From Chryseobacterium gleum (GTDB lineage Bacteria > Bacteroidota > Bacteroidia > Flavobacteriales_F > PHOS-HE28): DNA of 57,661 bases. Of the stretch, positions 23,193-32,474 are shown one piece after another. The stretch spans positions 1-57,661 of the forward strand of contig CAMCAZ010000018.1 in assembly GCA_945872795.1 (NCBI GenBank), in the 5' to 3' direction. How positions within the stretch are numbered: position 1 is the stretch's first letter; each line of letters opens with the position of its first letter. The position numbers were made by a program, and so were the translations under genes. The notes under the pieces are model-generated. The model was not told the origin of the DNA. It saw only the letters and a program-made list of their open reading frames with translations, and made no database searches.

Positions 23193-24045
23193 GGGCCGCA
23201 GCCTGCGCGTGAAGCGTTTCGGGACCTTCGCCCGCGGCGCGCATGGCTTGGAGGGAGCTGCTGCCTGCCGATTTGGACAGCTTGTGGCCATCCGCACCGA
23301 CCACCAGCTCATGGTGAACGAAACGCGCCGCCAGGAAGCGGTCCAGGCCGAGCAGTTCAGCGATGTAGCGCTGGCAGGCCGAGGATGGCAAAAGATCCAC
23401 GCCACGGACGATCAGTGTGCTGCCGTGGTCAAGGTCATCGGCCAACGAAGCGATCTGGTAGGCTGCCCGGCCGGGCACATTGCCCACTGAACGCTGCCGG
23501 ATCACCGGATCATCCATGACCATGGCCAGGTCCACCATCTCGTCCAACCCTTTCCACGCGGGTATGCGGACCTGCCGCCCCATGGGCAGGCGAAGGCGAA
23601 GGGTGGCTCCCGGCGTCTCCGGTGGCAGGTCCATTTCCCGGCACGCACACGAGCGGAGCCCTTCAGCACGCAGCTGCTCCAGTTGGGCCCGTGTGCAGGT
23701 GCAGGCGTAAAGCTCACCGGCGGTCCAAAGACGGTCGACCAGCTCCTGGTATCGGTGTAAGCGCAGACCTTGAGAATGACGGGCGATGTGATCGGCAGCA
23801 TCCGTTGGTCCCAGGTCCCAGCAGATACCCAGCCAGTGCAGGCTGTCGAAGATGTCCTGCACATAGACTGCGCGCACCCGTTCGGCGTCCAGGTCGTCGA
23901 TCCGCAGGCGCAGTGTGGCGTTCGTTCGGCTCGCCAGTTCACAGGTGAGCAGGAAGGCGATGGCATTCCCGGCGTGCAGAAAACCGCTCGGCGTTGGGGC
24001 GAGCCGTGCGGCGTGCGGTCCGGGAGATGTGGAAAGCGCGTTCAC
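23173..24045 (-). CDS. gluQ: Glutamyl-Q tRNA(Asp) synthetase-like protein
   Basis: 290 residues, about the length of a class I GluRS catalytic domain without the anticodon-binding part. ATP motifs are APTPSGFLHAGNA (HIGH-like) and HKLSKS (KMSKS). Substrate region LRIDDLDAERVRAVYVQDIFDSLHWLG is GluRS-like, and the YACTCT and CACRE cysteines fit the zinc site of GluQ. Known enzymes of this family put glutamate on queuosine in tRNA(Asp). Whether this organism makes queuosine cannot be seen here; a plain GluRS paralogue is the alternative. Confidence 0.8.
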   Translation of the reverse strand: MNALSTSPGPHAARLAPTPSGFLHAGNAIAFLLTCELASRTNATLRLRIDDLDAERVRAVYVQDIFDSLHWLGICWDLGPTDAADHIARHSQGLRLHRYQELVDRLWTAGELYACTCTRAQLEQLRAEGLRSCACREMDLPPETPGATLRLRLPMGRQVRIPAWKGLDEMVDLAMVMDDPVIRQRSVGNVPGRAAYQIASLADDLDHGSTLIVRGVDLLPSSACQRYIAELLGLDRFLAARFVHHELVVGADGHKLSKSAGSSSLQAMRAAGEGPETLHAQAAALIARVL

Positions 24046-24085
24046 GCGGTGCTGCGTTCTGGCCCGACCAACAGGGGGACCAGCG

Positions 24086-24170
24086 TGCCCGGGGCGGGAC
24101 TCGAACCCGCACAGCCCTTACGGACCAAGGGATTTTAAGTCCCTCGTGTCTACCATTTCACCACCCGGGC
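24086..24170 (-). tRNA. tRNA-Leu (anticodon TAA)
   Basis: 85 bases. Acceptor GCCCGGG pairs with CCCGGGC; anticodon stem AGGGA/TCCCT encloses CTTAAAA with TAA; long variable arm; GGTTCGAGTCC T-loop. CCA is not encoded. TATTTTCG at 24223-24230 may be its promoter. Confidence 0.95.
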
Positions 24171-24222
24171 AAGGGGCTCGGACCATCTTCGGCGGCCGCC
24201 CGCGGACCGGTTCCGGTGTGGC

Positions 24223-24230
24223 CGAAAATA
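24223..24230 (-). promoter_or_regulatory. -7 promoter box TATTTTCG
   Basis: Lies 53 bases before the tRNA-Leu 5' end, between the two tRNA genes. Confidence 0.4.
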
Positions 24231-24260
24231 AGGATGCCTCCCGGTGTGGGAGGCATCTGG

Positions 24261-24333
<73 letters not shown>

Positions 24334-24343
24334 GTAGGGGCTG

Positions 24344-24351
24344 CAAATATA
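24344..24351 (-). promoter_or_regulatory. -7 promoter box TATATTTG for tRNA-Gly
   Basis: Perfect TAnnTTTG ten bases before the tRNA-Gly 5' end; shows that the same box drives stable RNA genes. Confidence 0.65.
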
Positions 24352-24387
24352 GAAAGCTCCAGCGATCCACAAACACCTTGACCACCT

Positions 24388-27300
24388 TCATTCCATCACT
24401 TTCCCGATCCGCACGCGGATGTCCTTGACCCACAGCGTATCCGAGGATGCGTTCCAGAGGTAGAACCCCAATTCCTCCTCCGATACGGGGAAAAGATCCA
24501 ATGGTCGAACGATGTAGGCGGCATGGAAAACACCGTCGTCGGGTGGGCTCTGGAGTGAAACCGCCTCGTAGTCGACCGTCCGATCCCCCAGTTTGCGTTC
24601 CAGCACCAGCCGTGGTTCGGCACCGCCGTTGCAACGGTAGCGCAGGTCAATGACGAGATGCTCGTGTCCTGCTCCCATCAGCTCACCCACGCGAGTTCGA
24701 AAAGCCGCGGTGTAGGATCGTTCAGGAGATACCAGCACCTGCTCCTCGGAGACTTGGTGGACCGCGACGAGCGGCTTCGGGTCCGAGCCGCGGACCAACA
24801 ACCAGGCGCCCGCATCCGCACCACCGGCGCGCAACTGGGGCACTGCGTAGTTGTCCTGAAGGAAGGCCCGCATGGACAGGCTCAAGGGCAGCCCGTGCCA
24901 GGCACAGGCCAGCTTATCGGGCACGGGCAGGCCGATCTGTTGCTCCAAGGCCAGCACCTCATCCGGTGCATCCATGCGCAGGAGGCGACGGGCCGGACCA
25001 TCCGGCAACGGCCGGTCCGTGTTGACCACCACTGGCTCTGTGGACCATGCAGCCAATGCAGCTTCCACCTCGGCCCACTGTCCGGCGATCCGTGATGCCT
25101 TGGGGACATGTGCGAAGACCGACCAGCTCCACAGACCGATGAGGACGACCGTGGCCATGATCCATGGCCAACGAAGGGCGGAGGACCAGGACAGGGCCAG
25201 GAGAAGGACGAACAGGATCCCGTGACCAGCGATCAGGACCCAGCGCAGGGTAGGTCGCTCGTAGCGCACGTCCACGACGTGGTCACCCGCGGGAACGAAT
25301 GCACCGAAGGCCGCCACGTTAGCCGGGACCAGCGGAACAGCAGCGCCATCCACCTTCACCACCCAGCCGGGGTACAGATTCTGCTGCACCAACAGGAACG
25401 ACGGGCCTTGTGTCCTGGTCCGCACACTGAAACCCTGGTGGTCGTAGGCAGCTAGTTCCGTCACTGGTCCGGAACCCAACGCCAATTGTGGGATGCTGGC
25501 CTGCTGGTCGGGGATCCACACCACCTGCCTGTCCGCGATCGTGTCGTGTGGCGGTGGCCCATCGACCGGCATCACACGCACATCATCACTGAGCGAGACC
25601 CACGGTCGCTGCAGCATCGATGCGTGCAGCAGCGGATGATCGCGCGTCAGCGTCTGGTGCCCCTTCAGCCAGAATGAATTGAAGCCATCGTGCGAGGGTC
25701 CGTTCTGGAAATTGCGGGTGTTCAACCAAAAGGGATGGATAGCCGCCGCCCCATCGCGGTCCTGACCCATGGGATGCAGCACTGGGAAGACCGGCCCGTG
25801 AGGCTGGAGGTCCAGGCGGGCCTGCAAGGCGGACGGAGGTGCTTCATGCAGGCTGGTGGACCAACTGGTGAAATGCACGGCCGCCAGACCTTCCACCGCG
25901 ATGATCAACAACAGCCACCTACGGTCCCACCGGCGTGCCAGCACCAGGGCCGTCATCACCAGCAGCAGGACGACCACCACGGCGTTCTGCAGCACCCGCG
26001 CCGGCCAGGTGGCCGATCGGGGAGTGAGCACATGACCGAAGAGATCATCCGACGGATGCTGAAGGAACAGGTGGATGCAGGCCGTGATCAGAAGGATGGA
26101 CAGGCCTGCAACTCCGTACAGCATCCAGCGACGGTACCGGGGATCATGGAGCCTATGAAGCCCTTCCGCCGCCCAGGGCAGGAGACCGAGGGACACGAAA
26201 TACCAGTAGTAGCTGGGGAAACGGAATAGATCGAGACCCGGCAGGAAGCGCCACAACAGGCCATGCAGCGGCGTTGCTGCCCCCAATGCCGCCAGGCCGC
26301 TCAGCAAGGCCGTTGCAAGGAAAATGACCGGTCGACCGCCCCGGACGAAAGACAGGGCCAGCAATGCCAGGACCAAGGGTAACAGTCCGAAGAAAGCGTT
26401 CGCCATGGTGGGGTCGGTGCCCAACAAGTCCACGTGCGCAGTGGCCATGGCCGGCAGCAGCGCCGAGGCCAGGCCGGACCAGGTCATCGGGTTCTGTTCG
26501 GCCTGTGCGAGCGAAAGTCCTCCGAGGCGTTCCACATGGTCACCCACCTCGACCACCGCATGGAGCGTCCCTGCACTGGTGAGTGCGATGAGCAGGATGG
26601 CCGCAGCACCGTGCACCACGATGGGCCGCAGCAGCGTGAGACCTCCCCCGCGCCAAGACTGCCAGAGTCCATGGACCACCAAGGCCATCAATGGATAGGC
26701 AGCAATGAGCAGGAAGGTGTGGTTGCCTCCCGTGATCAGCAGGTGAAAGAACACCGCCATCAACGCCGAATTACGCCAGCCGGGAGCATCCAGCCCACGC
26801 AGAACGGACCAGAAGGCCCAGGGGAGCCATGCCGCGCTGATGATGGCGTAGAAGTGCATCGTATGCGCCGTGAAAAAGCCCGAGAGCGCATAGGCCAAGC
26901 CGGCCAGCAGGGCCCCATCTTCATGGCCCGTGAGATGCAGAGCCAAGCGTCGCATGCCCCAGCCGCCGATGATGACGTAGCCCAGAAAAAGCACCTGCAA
27001 TACGGCGGGCCCCATGCCGATGGTCCCGGCCAGAGCGATGGCCTCCACGTACCAGGCCGGACCCTGCAGGTCGGCGTGCATGGGATAACCCATCTGCTGC
27101 AGGGGGTTCCACCAAGGCAGCGCGGCATCGTGGAGGCTGGTGGCGATGGACCAGCGCCAGGGTAGCCAACAGTTCATCGTATCGCCGTCGGTCAGGGCGT
27201 TCTGGAAGCTCGCCAAGGGCCAATAGGCCAGCAGCACGAGCAGGGCGATGAGCAGATCGGCATGTTGCACCAGGGCGGAACGGAGCGCAACAGGTCGCAT
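24388..27300 (-). CDS. Large multi-spanning membrane protein, YfhO-like
   Basis: 970 residues from ATG 27300; an upstream ATG at 27348 overlaps the mutS stop and TTACTTTG lies five bases before 27300. About a dozen hydrophobic helices fill the first 530 residues (for example LLIALLVLLAYWPLASF, LLAGLAYALSGFFTA), followed by a soluble part (about 530-690), two more helices (about 695-745) and a C-terminal beta-rich domain. The early DGDTMNCWLPWRW and PLQQMGYPMHAD segments resemble the catalytic loop of YfhO/GT-C type glycosyltransferases that use lipid-linked sugars. Probably adds or moves sugars at the outer face of the inner membrane; substrate unknown. Confidence 0.75.
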   Translation of the reverse strand: MRPVALRSALVQHADLLIALLVLLAYWPLASFQNALTDGDTMNCWLPWRWSIATSLHDAALPWWNPLQQMGYPMHADLQGPAWYVEAIALAGTIGMGPAVLQVLFLGYVIIGGWGMRRLALHLTGHEDGALLAGLAYALSGFFTAHTMHFYAIISAAWLPWAFWSVLRGLDAPGWRNSALMAVFFHLLITGGNHTFLLIAAYPLMALVVHGLWQSWRGGGLTLLRPIVVHGAAAILLIALTSAGTLHAVVEVGDHVERLGGLSLAQAEQNPMTWSGLASALLPAMATAHVDLLGTDPTMANAFFGLLPLVLALLALSFVRGGRPVIFLATALLSGLAALGAATPLHGLLWRFLPGLDLFRFPSYYWYFVSLGLLPWAAEGLHRLHDPRYRRWMLYGVAGLSILLITACIHLFLQHPSDDLFGHVLTPRSATWPARVLQNAVVVVLLLVMTALVLARRWDRRWLLLIIAVEGLAAVHFTSWSTSLHEAPPSALQARLDLQPHGPVFPVLHPMGQDRDGAAAIHPFWLNTRNFQNGPSHDGFNSFWLKGHQTLTRDHPLLHASMLQRPWVSLSDDVRVMPVDGPPPHDTIADRQVVWIPDQQASIPQLALGSGPVTELAAYDHQGFSVRTRTQGPSFLLVQQNLYPGWVVKVDGAAVPLVPANVAAFGAFVPAGDHVVDVRYERPTLRWVLIAGHGILFVLLLALSWSSALRWPWIMATVVLIGLWSWSVFAHVPKASRIAGQWAEVEAALAAWSTEPVVVNTDRPLPDGPARRLLRMDAPDEVLALEQQIGLPVPDKLACAWHGLPLSLSMRAFLQDNYAVPQLRAGGADAGAWLLVRGSDPKPLVAVHQVSEEQVLVSPERSYTAAFRTRVGELMGAGHEHLVIDLRYRCNGGAEPRLVLERKLGDRTVDYEAVSLQSPPDDGVFHAAYIVRPLDLFPVSEEELGFYLWNASSDTLWVKDIRVRIGKVME

Positions 27301-27305
27301 CGGGG

Positions 27306-27313
27306 CAAAGTAA
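27306..27313 (-). promoter_or_regulatory. -7-like box TTACTTTG
   Basis: Five bases before ATG 27300 and just after the mutS stop; a partial match to TAnnTTTG. Confidence 0.4.
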
Positions 27314-27344
27314 GCGCGGGTGGCGTCGCCGTGAATCGGCTGGA

Positions 27345-29999
27345 TCAAGCCTTCTTCAGTCGCGCCTTACCGGGGCTCGTGAGCCGCTTGATCTCGTTGA
27401 GCTTCAGCAGTGCCTCCACGGGCGTCAGCGTATCGATATCCAGGGCCTCGATCTCGGCCCGGATGCGCTCGATGGCGGGGTCGTCCAGTTGGAAGAAGCT
27501 CAGTTGCAGCTCGCGGCCCAGGCCATCGAGGCTCTGTTGCGGGGCACGGGCGGGACCATCCTGGCCCACCGGAGCGCCCAGGTCGCCGCCATGGCTGCGT
27601 TCCAGATGCGCCAACACACTGCGCGCACGGGCCAGCACAGCGGCCGGCATACCGGCCATCTGGGCCACATGGATCCCAAAGCTGCGGTCGCTCCCACCGG
27701 GTACCAGCTTGCGTAGGAACAGCACCTTTCCATCCACTTCCCTTACAGCCACGTTCGCGTTGCGGATACGGGGGAAGGTGGCCTCCATCTCGTTCAGCTC
27801 ATGGTAGTGCGTGGCGAACAGCGTCTTGGGGCGCGTGGGATGGTCGTGCAGGAACTCGGCGATGGCCCAGGCGATGGAGATTCCGTCGTACGTGCTCGTA
27901 CCGCGGCCGATCTCATCCAACAGGACCAGGCTGCGATCGCTGAGGTTGTTGAGGATGCTGGCCGTTTCGTTCATCTCCACCATGAAGGTGCTCTCTCCGG
28001 TGGAGAGGTTGTCCGAAGCCCCCACACGCGTGAAGACCCGGTCCACCACGCCCAGTTTCGCAGCCCGGGCCGGGACGAAACTGCCCACCTGGGCCATCAG
28101 GACGATCAGGGCCGTCTGCCGCAACAGGGCGGATTTACCGCTCATGTTCGGCCCGGTGATCATCACGATCTGGCGGTCCGTGGCATCCAGCAGCAAGTCG
28201 TTCGCCACATACGGTACGCCCGGAGGCAACTGCTGTTCGATCACCGGGTGGCGACCGTCCTGTATGTCCAGTGTCCTGTCGGTGACGATCTCGGGCCGGC
28301 AATACTGCCAGGTGCGGGCGTTCATCGCAAAGGCCCGAAGCACATCCAAGGCGGCCAATGCGGTGGCCGTGGAGCGGATCGCCCCGATCTCCGCGACCAC
28401 GCTCTCCACGAGGGCAGCGTAACATTCCGCCTCCAGCGCAAGGATCCGTTCCTCCGCTCCCAGGATCTGCTCCTCGAGGTGCTTCAGCTCATCCGTGACG
28501 TAACGTTCCGCGTTGACCAGGGTCTGTTTGCGCACCCATTCGGGCGGCACCCGCGACTTGTGGGTGTTGCGCACCTCCAGGTAATAGCCGAACACATTGT
28601 TGTAGCCTACCTTCAGGGAGGAGATGCCCGTGCGATCGCTCTCATGCTGCTGTATCCCCAACAGCAGTTCCTTGGCGTTGGAAGAGACGTGCCGGAGCTC
28701 GTCCAGTTCGGGCAATACACCGGCGCGTACCACCCCACCCTTCTGGAGCGTGGCCGGTGGGACCGGCTCGATGGTCGCCGCGATGCGTGCAGCGAGGTCC
28801 AGGGGCGGATGCAGTTCTGCCGCGGCCTGTGCCAATGTTCCCGGCATCGCCGACAAGGCCTGTCGCACCCGGTCCGCCGCCACCAATGCGTGATGGATGT
28901 GGACCAGTTCGCGGGGCATGATGCGGCCCGCAGCGGCCTTGCCTGCCACGCGCTCCAGGTCGTTGATCCGGTCCAGCTCCGTGCTTAGCAGATCGCTCAG
29001 CACCTCGGCGCCGAGCAGGGCCGCCACCCGGTCAGCGCGCTCGGCGATGGCCGCCGGGTCCAGCAGGGGAAAGAGCAGCCATCGGCGCAGCATCCGCGAA
29101 CCCATCGGGGTGATGCAGCGGTCCATGGCGCTGAGCAGGGTGCGCCCCCCTTCGTTCACCGGCACGACCAGTTCCAGGTTGCGGATGGTGAATCGGTCCA
29201 GCCCCACGTGGTCCGCAGGCCTGATCCACGAAATGCGCTGGATGTGCGCCGAACGTTCGTGACGGGTCTCGCCCAGGTAATGCAGCACCGCCCCGGCCGC
29301 GCGTTGGCCCAGCTTCAGGTCCTCGATCCCGAAGCCTTTCAGGGACACGGTGGAGAATTGCCGCAGCAGACGCTCGCGTGCGAACTCATCCGTGAAGGCC
29401 CATTCCTCCAGACCGAATGACTGAACGCGATCGAACAAGGCCATCAGGAAGGGGTCTTTCCCGCCTCGCGGCACCAGGATCTCCTTGGGTGCATGGCCCT
29501 CCAGGAGCTTGGTCACCTGTTCCTCATCCTCCTCAGCCACCAGGAAATCTCCCGTGGTGACGTCCAAGAAGGCCACACCGTAGCGACCGTTCTGCCCCGT
29601 GACCGCGGCCAGCCAATTGTTCTCACGACGCTCCACCACCTCGTCGCTGAAATTCACGCCGGGCGTGACCACTTCCGTCACCCCGCGCTTCACGATCGTC
29701 TTCGTCAGCTTCGGGTCCTCCAACTGATCGCAGATCGCCACGCGGAACCCGGCCCGCACCAGTTTGGGCAGGTAACTGTCCAACGCATGATGCGGGAATC
29801 CGGCCAGCTCGGTATCGTGCCCGCCGTTGTTGCGTTTGGTGAGCGTGATTCCCAGCACCTTCGATGCGGTGATGGCATCGCTGCTGAAGGTCTCATAAAA
29901 ATCACCGACACGGAACAGCAGGATGGCGTCCGGGTACTGCCCCTTGATGCGGGCGTACTGCTGCATCAGCGGTGTCTCATTCGCGGGGTTCTTGGCCAT
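27345..29999 (-). CDS. mutS: DNA mismatch repair protein MutS
   Basis: 884 residues from ATG 29999, where the typical NETPLMQQYARIKGQYPDAILLFRVGDFYETF begins; the frame extends upstream without homology. The mismatch-reading Phe-x-Glu appears as FYETF. The connector, lever and clamp regions follow, then the ATPase: Walker A GPNMSGKSA, LSTGESTFMVEM, Walker B LVLLDEIGRGTSTYDG, and FATHYHEL. Recognises mismatches and recruits MutL. The sister uvrD gene lies elsewhere in the window. TACCTTTC at 30063-30070 may be the promoter. Confidence 0.96.
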   Translation of the reverse strand: MAKNPANETPLMQQYARIKGQYPDAILLFRVGDFYETFSSDAITASKVLGITLTKRNNGGHDTELAGFPHHALDSYLPKLVRAGFRVAICDQLEDPKLTKTIVKRGVTEVVTPGVNFSDEVVERRENNWLAAVTGQNGRYGVAFLDVTTGDFLVAEEDEEQVTKLLEGHAPKEILVPRGGKDPFLMALFDRVQSFGLEEWAFTDEFARERLLRQFSTVSLKGFGIEDLKLGQRAAGAVLHYLGETRHERSAHIQRISWIRPADHVGLDRFTIRNLELVVPVNEGGRTLLSAMDRCITPMGSRMLRRWLLFPLLDPAAIAERADRVAALLGAEVLSDLLSTELDRINDLERVAGKAAAGRIMPRELVHIHHALVAADRVRQALSAMPGTLAQAAAELHPPLDLAARIAATIEPVPPATLQKGGVVRAGVLPELDELRHVSSNAKELLLGIQQHESDRTGISSLKVGYNNVFGYYLEVRNTHKSRVPPEWVRKQTLVNAERYVTDELKHLEEQILGAEERILALEAECYAALVESVVAEIGAIRSTATALAALDVLRAFAMNARTWQYCRPEIVTDRTLDIQDGRHPVIEQQLPPGVPYVANDLLLDATDRQIVMITGPNMSGKSALLRQTALIVLMAQVGSFVPARAAKLGVVDRVFTRVGASDNLSTGESTFMVEMNETASILNNLSDRSLVLLDEIGRGTSTYDGISIAWAIAEFLHDHPTRPKTLFATHYHELNEMEATFPRIRNANVAVREVDGKVLFLRKLVPGGSDRSFGIHVAQMAGMPAAVLARARSVLAHLERSHGGDLGAPVGQDGPARAPQQSLDGLGRELQLSFFQLDDPAIERIRAEIEALDIDTLTPVEALLKLNEIKRLTSPGKARLKKA

Positions 30000-30132
30000 G
30001 ATCCGATCAGCTCCCCAAGGTCTACATTCGCGGCGGTCCGCACACCTCGCCTGGGGAAGCCCGAAAGGTAGATCCCAAGTCCACAGGCGACCCTCCCGCA
30101 CCTTCCCTCTTCTTCACATCTTCCGAACAGCC

Positions 30133-30672
30133 ATGCCCACCGGTGATCGCAAACTCTCCATGGAAGAACTCGGCAGGGCCAGTGCCGCTGAGCACCTGAA
30201 CGCACCGAAACTTCCCGTGCGTGTGGTGCTGGACGATTTACGCAGCCGCCACAACGTGGGTTCGATGTTCCGCACGGCCGATGCCATGGGACTGGAAGGT
30301 TTGGTGCTGTGCGGGTTCACGCCCTTGCCTCCCCACCGGGACATTGAAAAGACAGCCTTGGGAGCCACGCTTTCCGTGCCTTGGGAACATGCCGCCAACA
30401 CCTTGGATGCTGTACACAAGCTTCAACAGGAGGGTTACCGGGTGATCGCGGTCGAGCAGACCCAAAACGCCCGTGCCTTGAACAGCCTTGCCGTGCCCCC
30501 CTCAGAGCGGGTGGCGATCGTGCTCGGCAATGAACTGAACGGCGTGTCGGAAGAGGTGATCGAGGCCTGTGACGAGTGCGTGGTGATACCGCAGCGCGGC
30601 AGCAAACATTCCCTCAATGTCTCGGTCTGTGCGGGGATCGTGCTCTGGTGGCTGACCGGACGCACAAATTGA
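30133..30672 (+). CDS. SpoU/TrmH-family RNA 2'-O-methyltransferase
   Basis: 179 residues. All three SpoU motifs are present: DLRSRHNVGSMFRTADAMG (motif 1), VAIVLGNELNGVSEEVI (motif 2) and VVIPQRGSKHSLNVSVCAGI (motif 3), forming the trefoil-knot SAM site. No N-terminal RNA-binding extension, so it resembles small TrmL/TrmH enzymes that methylate tRNA or rRNA ribose. The exact substrate cannot be read from sequence. Divergent from mutS. Confidence 0.88.
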   Translation: MPTGDRKLSMEELGRASAAEHLNAPKLPVRVVLDDLRSRHNVGSMFRTADAMGLEGLVLCGFTPLPPHRDIEKTALGATLSVPWEHAANTLDAVHKLQQEGYRVIAVEQTQNARALNSLAVPPSERVAIVLGNELNGVSEEVIEACDECVVIPQRGSKHSLNVSVCAGIVLWWLTGRTN

Positions 30673-30760
30673 GGCGCGCCAAAGGCAACTCCATGGGTTC
30701 TTTACTGTCTATGTTATGTCGCCCCATTCATGGTTTAGGGCGCGGGTGTGTGAAACCGTC

Positions 30761-30768
30761 TATATTTG
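30761..30768 (+). promoter_or_regulatory. -7 promoter box TATATTTG
   Basis: 21 bases before ATG 30790; same sequence as the tRNA-Gly promoter. Confidence 0.65.
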
Positions 30769-30789
30769 GCTGCGACCGGCATACCACCG

Positions 30790-31767
30790 ATGTTTAGAAC
30801 CCCGACCCGTTCTGTCCTCCTCATTGCGCTTTTGGCCTGCATTTATGCGGACAATGCTTCGGCGCAATACTTCCGGCAGTCGTCCTACTGGAAGACCCAC
30901 CGCCAAGAGTTGAGCTTTGGCTTCGGCATCTCCAACTTCTTGGGAGAGCTCGGCGGACGCAACGAGATCGGCGCACCCTTCGTGTGGGACTTGGAGCTTA
31001 GCCAGACCAGGCCTGCAGCCAGTTTCAGCTATCGGTACCACATTGCGCGCAAGCAAGCCCTTCGGCTCGGCTTTTCCTACGGCGTCATGGCCGGGAACGA
31101 CAACCTGACCGCGGAGCCGTTCCGCATGAACCGCAACCTGAACTTCAAGTCGGATCTGTTCGAACTGCAACTGGTGTATGAGCTGCACTTGTATCGGGAA
31201 GAGTTGGGCCACGTGTATGACCTCCGTGGAGTGAAGGGCACCAAATCATCCCGTGTCGGCCTATACTTCTTTGCCGGTATCGGTGTGTTCAACTTCAACC
31301 CCCAGGCCCAGTTGAACAACGCTTGGGTGGACCTGAAGCCCTTGGGAACAGAAGGTCAGGGACTGCCCGGTGGGGCGGAGGAGTACAGTACCACGCAGGT
31401 CTGTATTCCCATGGGCTTCGGCCTGCGTAAAGCGCTCAACAAACAATGGAGCGTCGGCATTGAATTGCAATACACCAAGACGTTCACCGATTATATCGAC
31501 GACGTCAGTACGAACTACTACGACAACGACGCCATTCGTACAGCATATGGCGCGGAGGCAGCCTATCTCGCAGACCCCAGCTTGGGAGTTGGCCCCCTTT
31601 ACGAGGCGGGGCTTAACCCCACTGCCACAGGTCAGCAGCGTGGTGATCCTGATGACCTTGACGCCTACCTGTTCCTCAAGGCGCAGCTCCATTACAAACT
31701 CGTGAAGTACCGAAGCGGTTCCAAGAAATACCGCGCTCGCATCCGCAGGCAGAAGATCGTCTTCTGA
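30790..31767 (+). CDS. Outer-membrane beta-barrel protein, DUF6089-like
   Basis: 325 residues from ATG 30790 (an upstream TTG is inside the promoter box). Signal peptide (SVLLIALLACIYADNASA, then QYFRQS). The mature part has alternating strands and aromatic girdles (HRQELSFGFGISNFLGELGG, RLGFSYGVMAGNDNL, VGLYFFAGIGVFNFNP, WSVGIELQYTKTFTDYIDDVSTNYYDND), a pattern of Bacteroidota DUF6089 barrels. The C-terminus is very basic (KKYRARIRRQKIVF). Probably a structural outer-membrane protein; function unknown. A terminator follows. Confidence 0.82.
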   Translation: MFRTPTRSVLLIALLACIYADNASAQYFRQSSYWKTHRQELSFGFGISNFLGELGGRNEIGAPFVWDLELSQTRPAASFSYRYHIARKQALRLGFSYGVMAGNDNLTAEPFRMNRNLNFKSDLFELQLVYELHLYREELGHVYDLRGVKGTKSSRVGLYFFAGIGVFNFNPQAQLNNAWVDLKPLGTEGQGLPGGAEEYSTTQVCIPMGFGLRKALNKQWSVGIELQYTKTFTDYIDDVSTNYYDNDAIRTAYGAEAAYLADPSLGVGPLYEAGLNPTATGQQRGDPDDLDAYLFLKAQLHYKLVKYRSGSKKYRARIRRQKIVF

Positions 31768-31782
31768 TCACGGAATTATCGG

Positions 31783-31828
31783 AAATCGAAAGGCCCTGGC
31801 CCCTTTGGGGATCAGGGCCTTTCGATTT
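31783..31828. terminator. Hairpin terminator after the barrel gene
   Basis: 16-bp arms (AAATCGAAAGGCCCTG at 31783-31798 and its complement at 31813-31828). Confidence 0.7.
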
Positions 31829-31854
31829 ATCCCTCGACATGCGGGCCACAACGA

Positions 31855-32060
31855 TCGGTATGCGTATGACCGTTCCCTTACGCCGACCAGTTCACGGCGT
31901 GTGCCATCGATAAAGGTGACCTGACCTTCCCCTCCAATTGGACCATGCCAGTAGATCCTGCCTGGGCAGCCTCACAGGGCTGGCATTGCACCTCGGGGTG
32001 GCTTGAAGAGGTACTGTTCGAACCCCATTCCACGTTTCAGTGGTCGGTCGGAGAAGACCT
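31855..32060 (-). pseudogene. Possible decayed coding remnant
   Basis: On the minus strand one frame reads FSDRPLKRGMGFEQYLFKPP, then a TGA (31972-31974), then continues in the same frame with RIYWHGPIGGEGQVTFIDG and TRRELVGVRERSYAY. The composition looks like protein on both sides of the stop, but there is no clear start and I do not recognise the family. It lies in a stretch of over 600 bases with no intact gene. Confidence 0.3.
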
Positions 32061-32425
32061 TACGGGAAGGTAGCGTAGGTCCATGAACGCAAAGTGCCCT
32101 AAGAGCCTTTCCGGCCCACTGGACGACATCGTAAAATGATCCTTCGGGTCGCTATCGCCATAGCTTCAGCGACCGAGCGTGGCACCGGGGCCTTTCACGT
32201 TCGTCCAGCGAAGACCACCCCATACAACGCGTCCAGGTTGCGCGCCCCCCCTGCCGGAGGGCAGTTCGGGTTGCCACGATAGCCCTCCGATCCGCACAGG
32301 TGGCCTCGGAATAAGAACTACCATTAGGTGGCTTACAGACCTTGTTCCTCCGACCTATCGATCAAGGCTAAGGAACGTGCGAGTGTTTCATGGCACAGCG
32401 GGCGATCTGGGCCGACCGAAACGAA
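32061..32425. other. Gene-free stretch with inverted repeats
   Basis: No gene is seen. It contains GGTCGCT/AGCGACC near 32150-32175 and GGAGGGC/GCCCTCC near 32254-32288, which could fold into hairpins. I looked for RNase P, tmRNA and SRP RNA signatures and did not find them. Confidence 0.3.
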
Positions 32426-32453
32426 GAAGCCCCCACCTTGCGGCGAGGGCTTC
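32426..32453 (-). terminator. Hairpin terminator of the TPR lipoprotein gene
   Basis: On the minus strand GAAGCCC pairs with GGGCTTC around a CGCAAG loop, followed by TTCGTTT; 22 bases after the stop codon. Confidence 0.65.
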
Positions 32454-32474
32454 CCTGGATGAACTCTTCGTGGA

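Noticed and set aside
32061-32425. RNase P RNA or tmRNA
   Set aside because: A GGCTTACAG-like stretch caught the eye, but the conserved core (GAGGAAAGTCCGG) and tmRNA ends are absent.
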